DNA from: an uncultured Eubacteriales bacterium
GTDB lineage: Bacteria > Bacillota > Clostridia > Oscillospirales > Acutalibacteraceae
DNA: 64,000 bases
NCBI GenBank assembly: GCA_934457095.1
Contig: CAKSHJ010000003.1
Coordinates: 46,243-110,242 of the forward strand
Direction: 5' to 3'
A program made the position numbers and the translations under genes. Position 1 is the stretch's first letter, and each line of letters starts with the position of its first letter. Positions 42,093 to 50,611 of the stretch are shown here, piece by piece. The notes beneath the pieces were generated by a model. It was given only the letters and a program-made list of their open reading frames with translations, did no database searches and was not told where the DNA came from.

Positions 42093-43577
42093 TTGAGCGT
42101 TTTGTTTTTGCTGCTTTTGCCTGTGATTGTGCCGATTTTGGGCGGCGTTTTCGTACTCATTGTGCGATTTCGGGATCCTGTGGCGCGCCGTGTTTATGTT
42201 GGTGCGGTGGTGGTTGTGAATATGATACTCTCTTTGCTTGCGATTTTTATTGCTCCGAAGGGACGGATTGTGACGCTTATTCCGTTTACCGAACGCTATG
42301 GTATTGCGCTGCGGCTTGACGGTATGGCGGTTTTGTTCGGCTTTATTTTGTGTACGCTGTGGGTGATTGCCACTTTTTATTCTTTTGAATATATGAAGCA
42401 CGAGGGCAGGGAGAATAAATTTTTTGCGTTTTATACCATGTCGTTCGGCATTGCGATGGGACTTGCTTTTTCTGCCAATATGCTTACCTTTTATTTGTTT
42501 TATGAATTGCTTACCTTAGGCACGCTGCCTCTTGTGATGCATGCTATGGACCCGCAGGCTCGTTTTGCCGGTAAGAAATATATTGTTTATTCCATTGGCG
42601 GCGCGGCGTTTGCTTTTATTGCCATGGTGTTTATGCTGTATTACGGCTCTACGCTTGATTTTACTTTTGGCGGGGTGTTCTTGGCCGACGCCATTGCCGG
42701 CCGGGAGCAATGGTTGTTGGTCGTGTTTGTGCTGGCGTTTTTTGGCTTTGGCGTAAAGGCTGCGGTGTTTCCGCTTTCGGGGTGGCTGCCTACGGCCGGC
42801 GTTGCGCCTACGCCGGTTACCGCGCTGCTGCATGCTGTGGCTGTGGTCAATGCCGGTGTGTATGCTTTGGTGCGCCTTATTTACTACACCTTTGGGGCGG
42901 GATTTTTAATTGGTACTTGGGCGCAATATACGGTGATGGCCGCCGCTTTGGTGACCATTGTGTACGGCTCTGCCATGGCGCTGCGCACGCCCCATTTGAA
43001 GCGCAGGCTTGCTTATTCTACCGTGAGTAACCTTTCTTATATGGTGTTTGGTTTGACTTTGATGACTCCTGCCGGTATGGTCGGCGGACTGACCCATATG
43101 GTGGTGCATTCGGTTTTGAAAATTCTTGCGTTTTTTTGCGTGGGCGCTATTCTTTACAAAACTCATAAGGAATATGTCTATGAAATTAACGGCTTTGGCA
43201 GAAAAATGCCCGTTACGATGGCCGCTTTTACCGTTTCGGCAATCGGGTTGATGGGGATTCCTCCCTTGCCCGGCTTTTTAAGCAAGTGGAATTTGGGTAC
43301 CGCTGCCGTGCAAAGCGGTAATCCCCTTGCTTATGCAGGGATTGGTGTGCTGATTTTGTCTACGCTGCTGACTGCGCTTTATATGATGCAGATTGTGTTT
43401 AAAGCCTATTTTCCAAATAAGGAAATGGATGTTGAGGCGTTGACTCAGGGAGTCAAAGACCCGAATCTGTTTATGACCGTGCCGTTTGTGTTGCTTGCTG
43501 CCGCGGCGGTGGCGCTTGGTATTTACCATGCTCCGTTGCTGGAGATGTTCGGCTATATTGCAAGGGGCTTATTTTGA
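42093..43577 (+). CDS. Proton-translocating subunit 3 (NuoL-like)
   Basis: 494 residues. Start TTG 42093 was chosen because GGGGGGAGG precedes it by about 4 nt and no ATG is suitably placed. Conserved elements are Glu in FYELLTLGTLPLVMH, Lys in GFGVKAAVFPLSGWLPTA and the NuoL-like loop PTPVTALLHAVAVVNAGVYALVRL. In that helix the usual Lys of the MrpD type is Asn, and His takes the NuoL position. LKRRLAYSTVSNLSYMV follows. It overlaps the next reading frame end to start (next GTG 18 bp later). Confidence 0.88.
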   Translation: MSVLFLLLLPVIVPILGGVFVLIVRFRDPVARRVYVGAVVVVNMILSLLAIFIAPKGRIVTLIPFTERYGIALRLDGMAVLFGFILCTLWVIATFYSFEYMKHEGRENKFFAFYTMSFGIAMGLAFSANMLTFYLFYELLTLGTLPLVMHAMDPQARFAGKKYIVYSIGGAAFAFIAMVFMLYYGSTLDFTFGGVFLADAIAGREQWLLVVFVLAFFGFGVKAAVFPLSGWLPTAGVAPTPVTALLHAVAVVNAGVYALVRLIYYTFGAGFLIGTWAQYTVMAAALVTIVYGSAMALRTPHLKRRLAYSTVSNLSYMVFGLTLMTPAGMVGGLTHMVVHSVLKILAFFCVGAILYKTHKEYVYEINGFGRKMPVTMAAFTVSAIGLMGIPPLPGFLSKWNLGTAAVQSGNPLAYAGIGVLILSTLLTALYMMQIVFKAYFPNKEMDVEALTQGVKDPNLFMTVPFVLLAAAAVALGIYHAPLLEMFGYIARGLF

Positions 43578-43594
43578 GGATGGGAGGTGAGCTT

Positions 43595-45574
43595 GTGCAG
43601 AATAATTTTTTTATTGTTGCGTTGGTGTTTTTTCCGTTTTTTGCGGGCGTGGCCGCTTATATCATCGGTCGGTTTCATAAAACCGCAAGAGATTTGTTTT
43701 TGTATTTTGCGCTGGCGCTGGAACTTGCGGGTTCTGCCGGCCTGTTTGTGACTGCCGGAATTTGCGATACCTTTTTGTGGCCCGGTTTTGCCGGCTTGGG
43801 ATTGCAGTTTAAAATAGACGGCTTTCGTATGTGCATGAGCGTGCTGGCAAGTTTTATTTGGCTGATGACCGCGTTGGTCTCTAAAGAATATTTTAAAGGG
43901 ACGCGCAACCGCAATCGCTATTATTTATTCGTGCTGTTTACTTTGGGTGGTATGCAGGGCGTGTTTTTGTCCAATGATTTGTATACTACCTTTGTGTTCT
44001 TTGAGATTATGTCGATGGCCTCGTACCCGATGGTGATTCATAACGAGACCAAGGACGCCATTGCGGGCAGTAATAGCTATTTGGGCTATGCCATATTGGG
44101 GAGTTTGGTGTCTTTGATGGGGCTGTTTATGCTGCAAAGTATGCTGGGGACGCTGCAAATCGACAAATTGACGCAGGCCGCTGCCGCTGTGACCAACCCG
44201 GCTTTGCTTTATACCGCGGGGGCGCTTGCGTTGGTAGGCTTTGGCGTAAAGGCCGGTATGTTTCCGCTGCATACGTGGCTGCCGCAGGCGCACTCGGTGG
44301 CGCCGGCGCCCGCCAGCGCTATGCTTTCTGCCGTGATTACCAAGGCCGGTATTTTCGGTATACTTGTTATTAGCTGCAATATTTTTTTGCATGACGCACA
44401 GTGGGGTCTTGCCATTGTGATTTTCGGTACGCTTTCTATGGTTACCGGCGCGTTGCTGGCCGTATTTTCTAACAATATTAAACGCACGCTGGCTTGCTCG
44501 TCTGTTTCTCAGCTTGGGTTTGTGATCATCGGGATCGGTATGCAGGGTATGCTGGGTGAGCATAATGCGCTGGCGGTGCGCGGTACGGTGCTCCATATGT
44601 TTAACCATTCTCTGCTGAAATTGGCGCTGTTTATGGGCGTTGGCGTGATTTATGTTTGTATGCATACCTTTGATTTGAACCAATTGCGCGGTTTTGGCCG
44701 CAAAAAACCCATTTTGTGGTTCGTGTTCGGTATGGGGCTTTTGGGCCTTGCAGGTGTGCCGCTGTTTAACGGTTATATCAGCAAAACGCTTATTCATGAG
44801 AGTATTGTGGAGTATGTGGGGATGCTGCCGACGCAGACCGCCGTTGCGACGACTTTGCAAATTGTGGAGGGGCTGTTCACTTTTGCCGGCGGTTTGACGC
44901 TTGCTTATATGCTGAAATTGTTTGTGGCGTTGTTTTTGGAGAAAAACCCGCAAACGCAGGAGAAGTTTGACGCGAATCAGAACTATATGTCTAAATTGAC
45001 TACGGTGGTGCTGGTTGTTTCTGCGGTTATTTTGCCGGTGATTGGGATATTGCCGTATTGGACGCAGGATGTGTTGGCAGATACCGCGCAGGGGTTTTTG
45101 CACGGGCATGACCCCGCAACGCCTGTTCATTATTTTTCTTTGGTGAACCTGCGTGGAGCGGCGGCCTCGATTGCGATTGGTTTGCTGGTGTATTTTTTGA
45201 TTATTCGCGTTTGCCTGATGAAAAAGGACGAAAACGGTGTGAAAATTTACGCCGATGTGTGGCCGCAATGGCTGGATTTGGAGCGGTGGATTTATCGGCC
45301 CGTTTTGCTGCGCTTTTTGCCCTTTGTGGGCGCTTTTGCCGCAAGAGCGGTTTATGCTGTGGGCGATACTGTGGTGTTGCTGTGCAGAAAATTGCTGTTT
45401 GTGCGGGCTAAGGATGTATTTACCCCGCCGCAGGACAGTCGGTTTGGCACATACAACGAGCCGACCGGGCGTAGAAAGGTGATACCGAAATCTTTGGCGT
45501 ATAGCTTGTTATTGTTTGGCATTGGTGTGGTTGCCGTTATGCTGTATTTATTGATTTATAACGGCGTCAAATAG
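43595..45574 (+). CDS. Proton-translocating subunit 4 (MrpA/NuoL-like, with C-terminal extension)
   Basis: 659 residues from GTG 43595 (RBS GGAGGTGAG). The core has Glu in FFEIMSMASYPMVIH, Lys in GFGVKAGMFPLHTWLPQAHSVAPAPAS, Lys in VITKAGIFGILV, and IKRTLACSSVSQLGFVI. Beyond about residue 480 there is a 180-residue extension with two or three further helices and amphipathic parts, which recalls the lateral helix of NuoL/HyfB but not the MbhD/MbhE tail of MrpA. It is the last gene of the operon; a terminator follows. Confidence 0.9.
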   Translation: MQNNFFIVALVFFPFFAGVAAYIIGRFHKTARDLFLYFALALELAGSAGLFVTAGICDTFLWPGFAGLGLQFKIDGFRMCMSVLASFIWLMTALVSKEYFKGTRNRNRYYLFVLFTLGGMQGVFLSNDLYTTFVFFEIMSMASYPMVIHNETKDAIAGSNSYLGYAILGSLVSLMGLFMLQSMLGTLQIDKLTQAAAAVTNPALLYTAGALALVGFGVKAGMFPLHTWLPQAHSVAPAPASAMLSAVITKAGIFGILVISCNIFLHDAQWGLAIVIFGTLSMVTGALLAVFSNNIKRTLACSSVSQLGFVIIGIGMQGMLGEHNALAVRGTVLHMFNHSLLKLALFMGVGVIYVCMHTFDLNQLRGFGRKKPILWFVFGMGLLGLAGVPLFNGYISKTLIHESIVEYVGMLPTQTAVATTLQIVEGLFTFAGGLTLAYMLKLFVALFLEKNPQTQEKFDANQNYMSKLTTVVLVVSAVILPVIGILPYWTQDVLADTAQGFLHGHDPATPVHYFSLVNLRGAAASIAIGLLVYFLIIRVCLMKKDENGVKIYADVWPQWLDLERWIYRPVLLRFLPFVGAFAARAVYAVGDTVVLLCRKLLFVRAKDVFTPPQDSRFGTYNEPTGRRKVIPKSLAYSLLLFGIGVVAVMLYLLIYNGVK

Positions 45575-45580
45575 ACAAGG

Positions 45581-45607
45581 GCAACGGCATTGTTCCGTTG
45601 CTTTTTT
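45581..45607 (+). terminator. Terminator of the Mrp-like operon
   Basis: GCAACGG (45581-45587) pairs with CCGTTGC (45595-45601), followed by a T run. Confidence 0.85.
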
Positions 45608-45749
45608 AGCTTGCTTTTTATTTTGGATACCCGTTTTGTGAAAAATTTGCGGGAAATATTGTATTTGCCATGGAAATGCGTTGCGGAATATAGTATAATA
45701 CCGTTGAGAAAAAACTGTTTTTGGCATATTTACAGCTGTGGGGGTTAAT

Positions 45750-46703
45750 ATGAAAAAAATTTCGGTTGTGGTGCCGTGCTATAATGAAGAGGAAGCCTTG
45801 GAATTGTTCTACCGTGAGATGTGCAGAGTCTGCGCGGAAATGACGGCGTATGAGTTTGAATTTGTGCTGGTTGACGACGGCTCTAAGGATGATACATTGG
45901 GCGTTATGAGGCGGCTTGGTCAGTTGGACAAGCGGGTGGTGTATCTCTCGTTTTCCCGCAATTTTGGCAAGGAGGCCGCTATGTATGCCGGTTTGCTTAA
46001 TGCGCGCGGCGATTATATTGCGATTATGGACGCAGATATGCAGGACCCGCCGGATTTGCTGCCGAAAATGGCGGAGATTTTGGAAGGCGGGGAGTATGAC
46101 AGCGTTGCCACAAGACGTGTGGACAGGGGCGGTGAGCCGCCCATACGCTCGTTTTTTGCAAGGAGATTCTATAAGCTGATTAACCGTATTTCCGATGCCG
46201 ATATTGTGGACGGTGCAAGGGATTACCGGCTGATGAAGCGCAATATGGTTGAGGCCATTTTGGAAATGTGCGAATATAACCGCTTTTCAAAGGGGATTTT
46301 TGGCTGGGTGGGCTTTAAAACCAAATGGCTGCCGTTTGAAAATCGCGAGAGAATTGCCGGCGAGACTAAGTGGAATTTTTGGAAGCTGTTTAAATACAGC
46401 GTGGACGGGATTATCAATTTTTCTCAGGTGCCTTTGAGCATCTCCTCTTGGAGCGGTATTTTTCTGACGCTGGTGGCGTTTGTTTTTTTGCTGTTTGTGT
46501 TTATTAAGCGTATGATTTTCGGCGACCCGGTTTCCGGTTGGGCTTCTACGATTTGCTTGATTTTGTTTATTGGCGGCATACAATTGTTTTGCATGGGCAT
46601 TATCGGGCAGTATTTGGCTAAGACCTATCTTGAGGTGAAAAAGCGGCCGCATTATATTGTACGGGAGTCGAATAAAGAGGACGAGGTGCAAAAGATTGGG
46701 TAA
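45750..46703 (+). CDS. csbB: Polyprenyl-phosphate glycosyltransferase, CsbB/GtrB type (GT2)
   Basis: 317 residues from ATG 45750 (RBS GTGGGGG). A GT-A catalytic domain is visible with VVPCYNEEEAL, VLVDDGSKDDTL, ADMQDPPDLLPKM (the DxD-like metal site) and ARDYRLMKR. Two C-terminal helices follow (about 235-255 and 270-290). Enzymes of this type load a sugar onto undecaprenyl phosphate on the cytosolic face. The next gene, overlapping by 8 bp, is YfhO-like. In Bacillus subtilis the csbB-yfhO pair glycosylates lipoteichoic acid with GlcNAc, so the same role is inferred here. No GtcA flippase gene is adjacent. Confidence 0.88.
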   Translation: MKKISVVVPCYNEEEALELFYREMCRVCAEMTAYEFEFVLVDDGSKDDTLGVMRRLGQLDKRVVYLSFSRNFGKEAAMYAGLLNARGDYIAIMDADMQDPPDLLPKMAEILEGGEYDSVATRRVDRGGEPPIRSFFARRFYKLINRISDADIVDGARDYRLMKRNMVEAILEMCEYNRFSKGIFGWVGFKTKWLPFENRERIAGETKWNFWKLFKYSVDGIINFSQVPLSISSWSGIFLTLVAFVFLLFVFIKRMIFGDPVSGWASTICLILFIGGIQLFCMGIIGQYLAKTYLEVKKRPHYIVRESNKEDEVQKIG

Positions 46704-49229
46704 GGGGTTTTTGCGGAAGTATAGAGTTTTGCTTCTGTGTTTTGCCGTTCCTATGCTGTTGCTGGCAGCGCTTTATGCGGTAAGGCATGTCTATCCGTTT
46801 GGCAGCGTGAGCAATTTGATGTGGGATTTGGATATACAATATGCTGATTTTTTCTCTTATTACCGTAGTGTGCTTTTGGGTGAGGCCGATATTGCATATT
46901 CCTTTTCAAAATCATTGGGCGGCTCTTTGACTGCATTTTGGGGATATTATTTAAGTTCGCCGCTCAATTTGCTGGTGGCGCTGTTCAGACCCGGACAGAT
47001 CCAGTTGTTCGTGTTTGTAATTACCGCTTTAAAGCTGGGGCTTGGCGGGTTAACATTCGGTATTTTTTTAAGGCGCAGGTTTCAGAATCTTCGGGAGATG
47101 TATGTGTTCTTTTTGGCCGTTGGGTATGTGTTTACCCAATACGGTGTGGGACAGATGTCTAACATTATGTGGCTGGACGGAGTGTATATGCTGCCGCTGA
47201 TGCTGTTGGCTACGGATTTGTTTGTTGACCGCGGGAAGGTAATTCCCCTTTATGTTACGGTTGCGCTGAGCATTATTTTTAACTGGTATACCGGATATAT
47301 GAACTGCATATTTGTGCTGGTGTATTTTTTATATAGCTATGCACTTTCTGTAAGAGAGGGCCCGGCAAAGACCGCGGTTGGGCATATATTGAAATTTGCA
47401 GCGGTGGAGATAGCCGGAGTGTTGGGCGCTTGTTTTGTATTTTTGCCTGTGGCGCTGGGGCAGAGCGGGGGCAGAAGCGCTTTTGATGAGGGAATATTTG
47501 AGTTTGGTACCAATGGCAGCGCGTTGAATATTTTACGGGGTTTTATGATTGGAACGCGGTGTCCGGGCGGCATTACGATGTTTTGTTCGATTTTTGCGCT
47601 GACGGCAGTGGGCGGCTATTTTTTAAGCAAATCTATTGCTAAGCGAGAAAAGGCGATTTCCGGAATATTTTTGGGGGTTATGGCTGCCTCTATGTTTTTT
47701 ACGCCGCTGGAGCATATATGGGTGGGCTTTAAATTTGAGGGCAGTTATGCATTTCGATTTGCGTATTGTGCCATTGCGGCATTTTTAATTGTGGCCGCTG
47801 CCGGCCTTGACAAAGTGCATTTGCTTGAAAAAGCCGATAGAAAGAAATTTTTGGTTGGCAGTATTGCGGTGTTTTTGATACTGGATATGGTTTCTTCGTT
47901 TGAGGTTAGGCAGCTTTGGGTGCAGATCACGATTCTCGTTCTGTATACAGTATTATTTATAGGAGCTTACCCCCCCCCCCCCGACTTGTGCTTTCGGGCG
48001 GATTTAGGAGAAAAGCGGTTGCAATTGGATTGGTTTTGGTGTTCTTGGGTGAGATCGGAATCAATGCGCTTTGGATAACCGAGAATTATTTTGGGAATTC
48101 TGCCGCTGCTTTTATTCATTATGTGAACGATGAGGAAAAATTGATTTCGCAGATAAAACCGCAAAATGGTCAAGTGTATCGCGTGGAGAAAACTTTGACG
48201 CGCGAATTGGAGGAGAATCATAATTCGTTTTTTGCCAACGAGAGCATGAGTTACGGTTATGGCGGTATTCAATCTTATACCTCGTCTTATGATAATCTTG
48301 CGGCCGATTTGATTTGTAATCTTGGTTATTGCCGCGGTGAATTCCCGACATTTTACCATGAGCCTATTTTGGCAGCCGACAGTCTGCTGGGTGTGAAGTA
48401 TTTGCTGAGCGAAAAAGCGTATGACGGCTATACCTTAAGAACTGATTTGCAGGGGTATAACCAAAAAGCGGTGTATGAGAACAAAAATGCTTTGCCTATA
48501 GCGTTTTTAACGAGTGGAAATATCATGGGTGTAGAGGAAATGGAGGAAGATCCGTTTGCGTATTTAAATGCGATTTACAGCGGTATTATGGGTCAGCCGG
48601 TAGAATTATACCGGAAGTTGGACGGCGTTTTGAGAAGCGAGCGGAATGACAACACGGAGTATGTTGTTGGCAGAACTGCGGAAAATTTGCTTGTTTATGC
48701 AAGGATTGTTTATTTGAAGGGAACTGTTGGGATAGATAATCAAAAACCGCGGCCGTATGAGAGTAACGGCTGGCTCAATCATAATCTCATTGTGTTGGGC
48801 TGCGGTAATACCGAGCATCAGCTAACCGCTTCGGCAGCGGGGGTTGAAGCGGATTTTTATACGCTGGATATGGAGTTGTTGCAGGCTTTGTGCCGGCAGA
48901 TAATGGACAGAGCAGCCAGCAATTTTCGTATGTATGGCGGGAATATTCGCTTTGAGGCAAGCGGCGATTATGTTATGCTGACGATACCATACGATGTAAA
49001 TTGGCAGGTGACTGTAAATGATAAAAATGCGTCTGCGCAAAAAGGCGCCGGGGCGTTTATGGTAATACCGCTGGAGCCCGGTAAAACGAATACGGTAACG
49101 ATGAAATATAAGGTCAGAGGGCTTGGTATGGGGATTGCCCTGAGCGCAGTTTCTCTTATTTTGCTTGCTGTATTTGTTTTGTGCCAATACAGACATAGGC
49201 TGAAAAAGCTGCGTCTTTTTTGTTTTTGA
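46696..49229 (+). pseudogene. yfhO: YfhO-like membrane glycosyltransferase, frameshifted at a poly-C tract (probable phase-variable gene, OFF)
   Basis: The start is probably TTG 46696 (RBS GAGGTG, overlapping csbB). The first part (to about residue 425) has 12 or so helices with the GT-C style DLDIQYADFFSYYRSVLLGE loop near the N-terminus. At 47970-47982 a run of 13 C moves the frame, and the upstream part stops at 48078. The other frame continues without a break to 49229 with the YfhO extracellular domain and a last helix. A 14-C or 11-C tract would give one 844-residue or 843-residue protein, a normal YfhO length. Apart from the tract both halves look fully conserved, so this is better read as a switched-off gene than as a decayed one. 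A sequencing error in the tract is the alternative. Confidence 0.85.
47970..47982 (+). repeat. Homopolymer of 13 C within the yfhO-like gene
   Basis: The longest homopolymer I noticed in the window. It lies in coding sequence between a membrane helix (FIGAY) and the second half of the protein. Slipped-strand mispairing at such tracts is the usual mechanism of ON/OFF phase variation. Confidence 0.9.
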
Positions 49230-49259
49230 CGCGATTTTTATATTTGTTTGGGCTTACGG

Positions 49260-49288
49260 TTGTAAGTTTTTGTAAGATGTGATATAAT
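49260..49288 (+). promoter_or_regulatory. Promoter of the CNNM/CBS transporter gene
   Basis: TTGTAA (49260-49265), 17 bp, perfect TATAAT (49283-49288). Confidence 0.7.
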
Positions 49289-49322
49289 TATAATAAAAAA
49301 ATTTGGAGTGATTCTGTTTTTC

Positions 49323-50567
49323 ATGGATACCATAGACGTCATACTGCTGATTGCGATATTGTGTTTGATCGGGTTATCTGCATTTTTCTCCGCTACCGAG
49401 ACCGCGTTTTCCAGCCTGAATAAAATTCGGCTGAAAAATTTGGCAGGTGCAGGCAATAAAAAAGCTGCCCGTGCATTGAAAATGGGCGAGAATTATGATG
49501 AGTTGCTTTCTACGATTTTGGTGGGCAATAATATTGCGAATATTTTATCGTCTTCTTTGGCAACGGTGCTGTTTACCAGGCTGATTGGCAACAGCGGCGT
49601 GACCTTTGCTACGGTGATTATGACCGTATTGGTACTGCTTTTTGGCGAGATTTCTCCTAAAAGCATTGCAAAAGAGAAGGCTGAAGGCGTTGCGATGACT
49701 ACCGCTCCGTTTTTGCAGTTTTTTGTTATCGTTCTGTGGCCGGTAAACTGGGTGTTTAAGCAATGGAAAAAACTGCTGAAAAAGGTGTTTCATTTGCAGC
49801 CCACAGAGGGTATTACCGAAGAAGAACTGATTACCATTGTGGAGGAAGTTGAAAGCGACGGCGGTTTGGAAAAGCATGAGGGAGAATTGATTCGCTCGGC
49901 AATTGAGTTTAACGATTTGGATGTGGAGGATATTTTGATGCCTCGCGTGGATGTGGTTGCTGTGGAGGAGCATGATGATACGGCGCGTATTTCCGCGGTG
50001 TTTCAGGAGCATGGGTATTCGCGGTTGCCGGTTTATAAGGAAACTGTTGACCATATTGTGGGGATTGTGCATGAAAAGGATTTCTATGCGCATGTATTAA
50101 ATGGAGAAAAATCGCTTGCCGAAATTATTAAGCCGCCCATTGTGGTAACCGAGGGTACAAAAATCTCCAAATTGCTGCGTATTTTACAGCATAGCAAGTG
50201 TCATATGGCGATTGTGCTGGACGAGTTTGGAGGTACGGTGGGCATTGTGACCTTGGAGGATATTTTGGAGGAGTTGGTGGGAGAAATTTGGGACGAGCAT
50301 GACGCCGAACAAGAAGATTTTCAGCAGCAAAGGGACGGTTCCTATTTGATTTCGTGCAATGCCGGGCTGGATAAGGTGCTGGAATTGCTGGGGATTGAGG
50401 AGGAATATGAGGTTTCTACCGTAAACGGCTGGGTGATGCATGAGCTTGCCAAGGTGCCCGAGGAGGGGGATTGTTTTTCCATTGGGCGGTGGACCGTGAC
50501 CGTGACGAAAGTAGAGTATCGCAGGGCGCTTGAGATCCGTGCTTCTCTCAAGGACTGTGCAGAATAA
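49323..50567 (+). CDS. CNNM/CorC (HlyC/CorC) family membrane protein with CBS pair
   Basis: 414 residues from ATG 49323. The RBS (GGAG) is unusually far away, so a GTG at 49308 remains possible. The N-terminal DUF21/CNNM domain has three to four helices (ILLIAILCLIGLSAFFSATETAFSSLNKIRLKNL, ILVGNNIANILSSSLATVLF, LVLLFGEISPKSIAKE). Residues 175-330 hold two CBS domains (DILMPRVDVVAVEE; MAIVLDEFGGTVGIVTLEDILEELVGEI). The end is the CorC_HlyC regulatory domain. Homologues export Mg2+ or Co2+ under control of nucleotide binding at the CBS pair. Confidence 0.9.
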   Translation: MDTIDVILLIAILCLIGLSAFFSATETAFSSLNKIRLKNLAGAGNKKAARALKMGENYDELLSTILVGNNIANILSSSLATVLFTRLIGNSGVTFATVIMTVLVLLFGEISPKSIAKEKAEGVAMTTAPFLQFFVIVLWPVNWVFKQWKKLLKKVFHLQPTEGITEEELITIVEEVESDGGLEKHEGELIRSAIEFNDLDVEDILMPRVDVVAVEEHDDTARISAVFQEHGYSRLPVYKETVDHIVGIVHEKDFYAHVLNGEKSLAEIIKPPIVVTEGTKISKLLRILQHSKCHMAIVLDEFGGTVGIVTLEDILEELVGEIWDEHDAEQEDFQQQRDGSYLISCNAGLDKVLELLGIEEEYEVSTVNGWVMHELAKVPEEGDCFSIGRWTVTVTKVEYRRALEIRASLKDCAE

Positions 50568-50577
50568 ATCGCAAAAA

Positions 50578-50606
50578 AATTCCCCGTATTCGTCGGGGAG
50601 TTTTTA
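50578..50606. terminator. Bidirectional terminator, CNNM gene / ptsI
   Basis: TCCCCG (50581-50586) pairs with CGGGGA (50594-50599), flanked by an A run and a T run. Confidence 0.8.
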
Positions 50607-50611
50607 TGTAT

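Noticed and set aside
46657..49229. Two separate genes for the yfhO-like region
   Set aside because: The two open frames meet at the C13 tract and together match one YfhO protein; the second frame has no RBS and its first residues are out-of-frame translation.
49202..49244. Possible terminator after the yfhO-like gene
   Set aside because: Only a 5-bp GCGTC/GACGC stem with a T-rich loop, overlapping the coding end; too weak to list.
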